DNA from: Campylobacter fetus subsp. fetus
Lineage (GTDB): Bacteria; Campylobacterota; Campylobacteria; Campylobacterales; Campylobacteraceae
Assembly: GCF_900475935.1 (NCBI RefSeq)
Contig: NZ_LS483431.1
Coordinates: forward strand, 1,178,001 to 1,242,000
DNA length: 64,000 nucleotides
Direction of reading: 5' to 3'
Positions within the stretch are counted from its first letter, which is position 1. Every line of letters starts with the position of its first letter. Both the position numbers and the translations under genes were made by a program. The notes beneath the pieces are model-generated. The model was not told the DNA's origin. It was given only the letters and a program-made list of their open reading frames with translations, and did not search any database. Positions 57,596-64,000 of the stretch are shown here, in pieces.

Positions 57596-58444
57596 CTACA
57601 TAAAAACAGGAATCGGAGTATTTTGCAAGAAGTACTTAGTTGTTCCGCCAAGATACATCTCTTTCAATCCATTTTCACCATAACTGCTTGCTATAACCAT
57701 ATCGAATTTGCCATTTAAAGCATTTTGAAGAAGTGCTTCTCCTGGAACCGATGTAGTTTTTACGACTTCAAAAGTAGCGTTGATGCCATGAAAAGATAGA
57801 TATTCTAAAATATCTTTTTCTATGGTTTGTTCATTTTGAAAATACTTATTTGTAACTATAATATGTACTTTTTTTGAATTTTTTACTAAAAACATAGACT
57901 GAGTTATAGCTCTTGATATACTAGAAGTCCCATTCCAACCGATTAAAATATTATCTGCTTTAAACTCTGTTAAAGTTCTTGGGATTACTATCGCATTTTT
58001 TCCACTTTTTATAACAGCAGAATCAAAAGTAGCAGTAGGTTCTCCTTCTGGCGGACAAGCAGCGACTATCATATCGCAAAACTTCGCTTCATACTCTACA
58101 ACTTTGCTTCTAACGCCTTCTTTAGTATGGAACTCGGCAGTTGGTACGCCTGCTACAGGTTTATCACTGATAGTTATACCTAATTTATCGCAAAGAGAAC
58201 TAAATATCTCATAATTTCTCTTCTTCTCATCATCTAATTCCGAAATTACGGTATCTTTAAAAGTGCTAAATATATTTCCTCTATTTAAAGCCATTTCAAG
58301 ATTGCACACTAGACTAAAATCCATCTGAGAAGCAAGAAAGCTTATGTGTGTTTTTAAAGCTTTACTAACTAGCAAAGCACCGTATAATCTATCTTCAAAA
58401 TTATCTCCGCCGCCTATAGGGAAGAACAGTTTTTTAATCTCCAT
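57596..58444 (-). CDS. Tandem-domain universal stress protein
   Basis: 282 residues made of two Usp domains (about 1-145 and 150-282). The second ends with ASSYGENGLKEMYLGGTTKY, a GxxG...GGT arrangement like the ATP-binding loop of UspA-type proteins. The first half lacks a clear loop. The exact role is unknown; family members respond to starvation or oxidative stress. It is downstream of pnp, 21 bases from its stop, and may share the transcript. Confidence 0.85.
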   Translation of the reverse strand: MEIKKLFFPIGGGDNFEDRLYGALLVSKALKTHISFLASQMDFSLVCNLEMALNRGNIFSTFKDTVISELDDEKKRNYEIFSSLCDKLGITISDKPVAGVPTAEFHTKEGVRSKVVEYEAKFCDMIVAACPPEGEPTATFDSAVIKSGKNAIVIPRTLTEFKADNILIGWNGTSSISRAITQSMFLVKNSKKVHIIVTNKYFQNEQTIEKDILEYLSFHGINATFEVVKTTSVPGEALLQNALNGKFDMVIASSYGENGLKEMYLGGTTKYFLQNTPIPVFM

Positions 58445-58465
58445 GATAAACCTCCGTTATTAAAT

Positions 58466-60652
58466 TTAATTAAGATCCAATGATATTTTTCCGCCTTTAA
58501 TATCTGAAACTTTTACCTTTATCGTATCACCCTCTTTTAAAGGTGAAACTATTTTTGAAATATGTAAAAGCCCGTCAACTCCATCTCTTAAAGATATAAA
58601 TGCACCAAAAGCAGCCATTTTTTTAATTTCGCCTTCAAACTCATCACCTATGTTAAAAGGAGTTACGTTTTTATACTCTCTTTTGTTCCTAAAACCGCCG
58701 CTTCTCTGCTCTTTTTGCGTAATTTGTATAATATAATCTTTAGCAGCTTCTACCTTTTGTCTCTCTCCCCCGGCTATCTTTACTTCGCCTTTATCTCTGT
58801 CAAGATCTATGCTAACTTCAAATTTTTCTATAATCTCTTTTATGGTTTTTCCGGCCTGTCCTATTATATCAACTATTTTACTAGGATCTACGCTAAATAA
58901 CTCTAACTTTGGTAAAACATCCTCATTCACGACTATTTCTTCATCTGCTTTAACCATTAAATTTAAAATATGATCTCTAGCTTCTTTTGCTTGGTATAGC
59001 GCTTCTTTTAATACATCTAAACTAATTCCGCCTAATTTGATATCCATCTGAAGAGCGGTGATGCCGTCTTTTGAGCCTGCGACCTTGAAGTCCATATCTC
59101 CATCGTGGTCTTCAAGCCCCATTATATCTGTTAAAACAGCGTGCTCATCACCTTCAAATACAAGCCCCATCGCTACTCCGGCTACAAGCTTGATCGTTTC
59201 GACTCCTGCTGCTCTAAGTGACAAAGAGCCGCCACATACACTAGCCATAGAACTTGAACCGTTACTTTCTAAAATTTCGCTAACAACTCTTAACGAGTAC
59301 GGACTATTTAAATCTATACTTGGATAAAGAGCTCTTTTTGCTAAATTTCCATGTCCTAACTCGCGTCGTCCAGGAGCCTTTAAAGGACTTGCCTCGCCTA
59401 CGCTAAATCCAGGAAAATTATAATTAAACATAAATTTATCGGCAACTGCATTTTTTTCTGTCAAGTACTCACTCATTTGAGCATCATTATCGGTACCTAA
59501 AGTAGTTACAACAAGAGCTTGAGTTTGACCGCGGGTAAATAGACAACTTCCATGTGCATTTGGCAAAATATTCGTCTCTATACTGATCGGCCTAACATCT
59601 TTTAGACCTCTTCCGTCGGCTCTTTTTTTATCTTTTATAATACCTGTTCTAACTAACTTTTTCTTATATTTTCCAAGTATATTCGAGATAAGAGCTTCAT
59701 CCCAGCCCTCTTTTTGAGCAACTTCACTAAGAGCTATTTGTTTAGCTATTTTAGAAAGCTCACTCGCTCTTTCGCTTTTAGCCATTTGATTTATAGCCGC
59801 TTTTACATCTTCTTTGTAAAATTCATTTATATATATCGCAACATTTTCATTTTCTATCTCTGGCTTGTACTCTAAATTTGCAGTCTCTTTTTTGTAGTTA
59901 CGAAACGCCTCTTCATATGCGTTGCTTCCTTTTAATATAGCTTCTGTAGCTAATTTTATAGCATCTATCATAAGATCTTCACTAAATTCATTCATTTTTT
60001 GTCTTGAAACGAAACCTTCATTTAAACTAGGATCCATCATAGGATCTATAGCGATGACTGGTACAATTTCATTTTGTTCATTGGGTAAACTTCTCATTTC
60101 TATCATAAGAAGTTCATCTTTTACGCCTGCCACGTAAAGATCAAGAGCAGAGTTTTTTAGCTCTGAATTGCTTGGATTTATAACAAATTTACCGTTTATA
60201 TGCCCTACCCTAACACCGCAAACCGGACTGTTAACCGGAATATCACTAAGATATAAAGCTACACTCGCAGCATTTAGCGACACTACTTGCAAATCCACTT
60301 CTGGATCGCTACTTAAAACCATTACGACAATCTGAGTCGGATATGCATAGCCTTTAGGGAATAAAGGTCTTAAACTTCTATCTATAATACGGCTTGTTAA
60401 TGTCTCAAAATCTCCTGGTTTAGTCTCTCTTTTGACATATCCTCCTGGTATTCTACCAGCGGCGTATTGTTTTTCTATATACTGCACGGTAAGAGGTAAA
60501 AAATCCTCTTCTACTTGAGCATCTTCTCTAGCAACCGCGGCTAATACAACTGTATTTTTTACACGCATTAACACTGCGCCGGCTGCTTGTTTGGCAACCT
60601 TATTAAGATCAAAAATTTCAATTTGATTATTTACTTCTATTGAACACTGCAT
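58466..60652 (-). CDS. pnp: Polyribonucleotide nucleotidyltransferase
   Basis: 728 residues: two RNase PH cores (about 10-225 and 310-545) with [15 protein letters not shown] and [19 protein letters not shown] in the active second core, then a KH domain ([19 protein letters not shown]) and a short S1 domain ([17 protein letters not shown]). It degrades RNA from the 3' end using phosphate and aids small-RNA stability and growth in the cold. Confidence 0.97.
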
Positions 60653-60661
60653 AAAAACTCC

Positions 60662-61342
60662 TTATTTTTGTAATGGTAAGTAATACGGACTATCTTCTAA
60701 AATAGACATAATGGCTTCTGATGAGGGGGATATTTTATCTTTATAATAAAAATCCACGTCAACAAAATTCGCTATCTTTTTAACACAAAATATACTATCG
60801 ACTAAGGTATTTAGATATGGCACTATATTTAAAGGCATAAGAGGTGTAGCATAAACAATGGATCTAGCTTCTAAATTTATAAGAGTTTTTATACATACCA
60901 AAGCCGTAGCACCTGTCTGGCAACCCTCATCTATGAGCAAAATATTCTTTCCTTTTAAATCACCTAACAACTTTCCTTTTCTATATCTATACACATTTTT
61001 TAATATTTTTTCTTCATATTTTCTATGAGCCTCTCCATATATAAAATCCAAAGATATATTAAAAGCTTTTATAAGCTCATCATTTACGACTATCTCTTCA
61101 GTTTCGCTCACCATTCCTATCTCGCATTCTGGATTATTTGGTGCTAAAATTTGTTCACTAAAAAGTAGCTCATAACTCAACTGCAAAGATGAAGCTACTT
61201 TATCTGTCAATACAACAGAATCTAAAGATGATCCAACAACAACGAAATCATTGTCTATAAGCTCGTTTTTTGGCAGTATATCAAGTAGCTTTTCAGCGGC
61301 GTCAAGCTCATTTTCAAATTTAAGATCATCTGGACTTATCAC
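60662..61342 (-). CDS. Type I phosphoribosyltransferase-fold protein
   Basis: 226 residues. The PRPP-binding loop reads ILLIDEGCQTGATALVCIK, close to the usual VDD-x-x-TTG-x-T; the flexible loop and VVGSSLDSVVLTDKVAS near residue 40 complete the fold. Base specificity is not evident, and the sequence resembles proteins annotated only as phosphoribosyltransferase. It overlaps lptD by four bases. Confidence 0.8.
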   Translation of the reverse strand: MISPDDLKFENELDAAEKLLDILPKNELIDNDFVVVGSSLDSVVLTDKVASSLQLSYELLFSEQILAPNNPECEIGMVSETEEIVVNDELIKAFNISLDFIYGEAHRKYEEKILKNVYRYRKGKLLGDLKGKNILLIDEGCQTGATALVCIKTLINLEARSIVYATPLMPLNIVPYLNTLVDSIFCVKKIANFVDVDFYYKDKISPSSEAIMSILEDSPYYLPLQK

Positions 61343-63525
61343 TGTTTCGCCTCATTATTTTGCTCTATAGAAAAGTCATATCCAACCCCGCCTAATGGAT
61401 AAAAACTAAAATACAGATAGAACCCTTGACTTTTTTTGGATTCTAAACCGGCGCTGGTATTTTTCGGTTCTATATCTTCTTGATATACAAGACTATAATC
61501 CCAGCATTTTCTTTTGTAATTGATACCGGTTCTCCACATCTTCGTATAACTTCTTTGAACGTCATAGTCAAAACCCGCAAAAAACCTATAATTTCTAGGT
61601 AAATTTATACTCAAAGACGAACTCAAATAACTCTCTTTATCATAAATTAATTTATTGTCGCTATTTTTATCGTATGTATGCCACAAAGCGACGTTAAAAC
61701 GTGAATTCGCGTAGCTAGTTCCGCTTTGAATTTTCGCCAAACTATTATCTATGTGTGAATACTCAATCTTATTTGCAAAATTAAAATTACCAAAATATAA
61801 ATTCAGCCTATTTTCTAAATTTTCAAAATCACTGTCGTCTATATTAAATCCTTGTTTTATACTATGTCTTAAAAATTTCTGTCCATCAGAGCCATAAAAA
61901 AACTGTACAAAATCAGCAGTAGTGCTTTCTTTGCTATATTTTTTGTCAAGTCCGCTCACAAAATTTTCTTCAAATAAATTTGAATCGGTTAATTTTATAT
62001 TATTACCACTTTGATCTATCATATAGTATTTTAGTAAATTATTTTCTATATTTCCATTAGAATAACCGGGTTTTATATAATCAAGTTTTAAATTTATGGT
62101 ATGATAGAAGTTGTTATAAGCTTTTGCTAAATCTGTTTCTATAAGAAATTTATGGTAATGGTTTATGTAGTCATTAAAATTATCATCTATAAACTCACCA
62201 TTTGCATAAAGTCTATTATTTTTATATGCTATATGAGTCGCATATATATTTTCCGTTATTGAAAAGTTTGCGTAATCATCTAAAATATTAAAATTTAAAC
62301 CGACTGGAAAATCTATCTCGTATTGAGATGCTCTAGTTCCGATACTTCTTGTATAATTATGATATTTAGCATCAAATGAATATATTAAATTCGGCACTAT
62401 AAAAGTTGATGTGAAATTGTGATACTGTAACTTTGGAAGCTCTTGAAGAGTATCGTCGTTTCCGTATTTCGAACTGATTTTTGCAGTGTCTATATAGTAT
62501 TTTGCATAAGCACCAAAATAATTTTCGTCGGTAGTTATAAAATAATTTAATTTAGACTGCACAAGCGAATCATAATCTCCATTTTTTTTACCGCGTAAAT
62601 TAAGATAATCTATATCATTTAACTTTGTATATCTAAGCCATAAACCTTCAGTAAAATCACCGTCTATTAGATATTTTACCAATCTATCTCTATCATATTG
62701 AACTTCAAAACCCGTATGATTTCTATTTTTTAAATTCTCTTTTTCTTTATAACTATTTTTTTCATTAAATATACCACTTCTGATAAGTCCACCAGAATAA
62801 GGCGAATCTGCAAATCTAAATGTAGAGTAAATACCGCTTCCTCTATTTGTTCTTATTTGCGGATCAAACTCCAAGTCCCACTCGTCGGCTATAGCTATAT
62901 AAAACGGTTGTAAGTACATAACTCCGTTACTCTTGCTGTATGCTATTTGAGGCGACAAAAAGCCTGTTCTTCTAGTTTTATCGGTAGAAAATCCAAAATA
63001 CGGCATATAAAAAACAGGCGTATCTTTTATATAAAAAACAGGATTATAAAGATGCATAAATTTGCTCTGTTTATCTAACTCACCGCTGCTAAAATTTATA
63101 TGCCAATCTGGATCTTGAACATTGCAACTAGATACGATAGATTTAGAAGCAAAATACGTCTCTTCAGTACTACAGCTTTCATCGCTTTGTATCCAGATCT
63201 CTTTATTTTTATCCATAGCAAAACTACCGTCAAAATTCAAATCATTTGTTTTTAAATTTATCATCACATAGTTTGAACGCGATGTTTCGCTATCGCCTCT
63301 TAACATATTTACATTTCCAAAAAGCTCTACAATTTCACTTTTTTGATCATATATAGCTCTATCAGCAGTAACCAAATAATTTTGAGAATATAAAAGAACG
63401 TTGCCGTTTGCATTAACTATGTTTCCGTTTTTTTCAACACTATCAGCCAAAAATTCAATATTTTCCACTCGTGCAAACAAAAAAGAAACAAACAAAAAAG
63501 ATAAAAGTATTTTCTTAATAAGCAT
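61339..63525 (-). CDS. lptD: LPS-assembly outer-membrane protein LptD
   Basis: 728 residues from the ATG at 63525; it gives a clean signal peptide (MLIKKILLSFLFVSFLFARV), whereas the longer frame start would sit well inside the RDD gene. An OstA/LptA-like jelly roll (about 25-140, VEKNGNIVNANGNVLLYSQN) is followed by a large beta-barrel rich in alternating aromatic strands. It inserts lipopolysaccharide or lipooligosaccharide in the outer leaflet with LptE. It overlaps the RDD gene by 11 bases. Confidence 0.92.
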   Translation of the reverse strand: MLIKKILLSFLFVSFLFARVENIEFLADSVEKNGNIVNANGNVLLYSQNYLVTADRAIYDQKSEIVELFGNVNMLRGDSETSRSNYVMINLKTNDLNFDGSFAMDKNKEIWIQSDESCSTEETYFASKSIVSSCNVQDPDWHINFSSGELDKQSKFMHLYNPVFYIKDTPVFYMPYFGFSTDKTRRTGFLSPQIAYSKSNGVMYLQPFYIAIADEWDLEFDPQIRTNRGSGIYSTFRFADSPYSGGLIRSGIFNEKNSYKEKENLKNRNHTGFEVQYDRDRLVKYLIDGDFTEGLWLRYTKLNDIDYLNLRGKKNGDYDSLVQSKLNYFITTDENYFGAYAKYYIDTAKISSKYGNDDTLQELPKLQYHNFTSTFIVPNLIYSFDAKYHNYTRSIGTRASQYEIDFPVGLNFNILDDYANFSITENIYATHIAYKNNRLYANGEFIDDNFNDYINHYHKFLIETDLAKAYNNFYHTINLKLDYIKPGYSNGNIENNLLKYYMIDQSGNNIKLTDSNLFEENFVSGLDKKYSKESTTADFVQFFYGSDGQKFLRHSIKQGFNIDDSDFENLENRLNLYFGNFNFANKIEYSHIDNSLAKIQSGTSYANSRFNVALWHTYDKNSDNKLIYDKESYLSSSLSINLPRNYRFFAGFDYDVQRSYTKMWRTGINYKRKCWDYSLVYQEDIEPKNTSAGLESKKSQGFYLYFSFYPLGGVGYDFSIEQNNEAKQ

Positions 63526-63970
63526 TACAAACCACTGTTTTAGCCAACTTATCGTGCCAAGTTTGTCTAGCTTGATTGCTAAGAGCCCACACAAATCCTA
63601 AATAAAACAGCCATTCGCTAAGCACTCTTACAACAGCTCTTAAAAAACTAGCCTGCAAACTAGGCTTAGATAGCATAACAGTATCTATGCATATGATTTT
63701 AAAGATCATTTTTCCGGGGGTCGCACCATAGTACCAGATGAAAAACGTCTGATAAATAACTCTTAAAAGTGCAATCTGAAAAACCATATTTGATATCATA
63801 AGCATGAGAGCCTCTATATCATCTGAAGCTTTAGCTAACGCGTTATAGTACGCTAACATGAACAACAAACTTATCAGAATTTCATCTACGCAGTAAGCCC
63901 AAAGTCTTTTATTTATGCTTGCTACTTCTATATTTTCTCTATCTAATTTATCTAATAAATTTTCACTCAT
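63515..63970 (-). CDS. RDD-family membrane protein
   Basis: 151 residues with an RDD-type start (KRLWAYCVDEILISLLFMLA) and three membrane segments at about 30-48, 55-85 and 110-130. TPGKMIFKIICID is the family's internal motif. Function is uncertain; some members affect ion homeostasis or form part of lipid-related operons. The ATG lies inside the purD stop (ATGA), showing translational coupling. Confidence 0.85.
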   Translation of the reverse strand: MSENLLDKLDRENIEVASINKRLWAYCVDEILISLLFMLAYYNALAKASDDIEALMLMISNMVFQIALLRVIYQTFFIWYYGATPGKMIFKIICIDTVMLSKPSLQASFLRAVVRVLSEWLFYLGFVWALSNQARQTWHDKLAKTVVCNAY

Positions 63971-64000
63971 TTAAGTGCCTGATACGCTATATCTTTGCGG
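63967..64000 (-). CDS. purD: Phosphoribosylamine-glycine ligase (C-terminal end only)
   Basis: Only the last ten codons and stop are visible: RKDIAYQALK. This is the typical end of PurD (YRKDIG/AxxAL). The call rests on this short tail and on my memory that purD precedes this gene set in C. jejuni, so it stays tentative. Confidence 0.6.
   Translation of the reverse strand, partial: RKDIAYQALK

Noticed and set aside
63526-63594. Longer lptD start
   Set aside because: It would sit further inside the RDD gene and hide the signal peptide; the ATG at 63525 gives a clean one.

Overview
The window is about 64 kb of compact, AT-rich Campylobacterota DNA with no phage, insertion sequence or CRISPR array visible. 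Several things point to Campylobacter: the gene orders mnmC-amiA-(flavin oxidoreductase)-tyrS-spoT-rpoZ-pyrH-envC-ftsX-ftsE-trmB-flpA-rlu-rodA and efp...serA-rpsA-ispH-aroA-pheT-pheS-HIT, the FlpA fibronectin-binding lipoprotein, the FlgS flagellar kinase, NrfHA with a CXXCH active-site haem, short PutA plus PutP, frequent TTG and GTG starts, and one poly-G tract. From memory the first and last blocks match C. jejuni order, but the intervening pieces are arranged differently. A non-jejuni species, perhaps of the C. fetus/hyointestinalis group, is an inference that cannot be confirmed here.

Layout. 1-1400: start of a TonB-dependent receptor facing away from an AraC-type regulator. 1447-16357: one long minus-strand run for tRNA modification, peptidoglycan hydrolysis, tyrosine charging, stringent response, UMP kinase, the FtsEX-EnvC divisome module, TrmB, FlpA and a pseudouridine synthase. 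16409-25725: RodA, a Sco1-like copper protein, two chemotaxis receptors, an HxlR/oxidoreductase divergent pair, a cation transporter, tRNA-Met and a first PutP. 25834-30193: a plus-strand polar amino-acid ABC transporter with two tandem binding proteins, then ThiE and UppP. 30272-37836: a class V aminotransferase, a conserved unknown protein, FlgS, DnaE and an RRM protein. 38220-45791: PutA-PutP proline catabolism and the NrfHA nitrite reductase. 45903-57570: a DJ-1 protein, two selenoprotein genes, EF-P, SerA, S1, IspH, AroA, PheT, PheS and a HIT protein. 57596-64000: universal stress protein, PNPase, a phosphoribosyltransferase, LptD, an RDD protein and the last codons of purD.

The most interesting content is easy to miss. 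Between 46550 and 47203 lie two tandem genes for small SelW-like (Rdx family) selenoproteins. Each has an in-frame UGA in a Cys-Asn-Ser-Sec motif, followed by a conserved hairpin at bacterial SECIS spacing, so ordinary gene calling breaks them. They are separated by two overlapping, mutually exclusive hairpins. Other items worth a second look are a G9 tract inside a chemotaxis receptor (probable phase variation), an internally duplicated OB-fold region in DnaE, a probable AUA start on the gene before flgS, a 68-base overlap of the pseudouridine synthase with flpA, and a perfect inverted repeat between hxlR and its divergent partner.

Metabolically the window suits a microaerobic, amino-acid-using host-associated bacterium. 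It takes up and oxidises proline (PutP/PutA), imports polar amino acids, respires nitrite to ammonia (NrfHA), is motile and chemotactic, and uses selenium.
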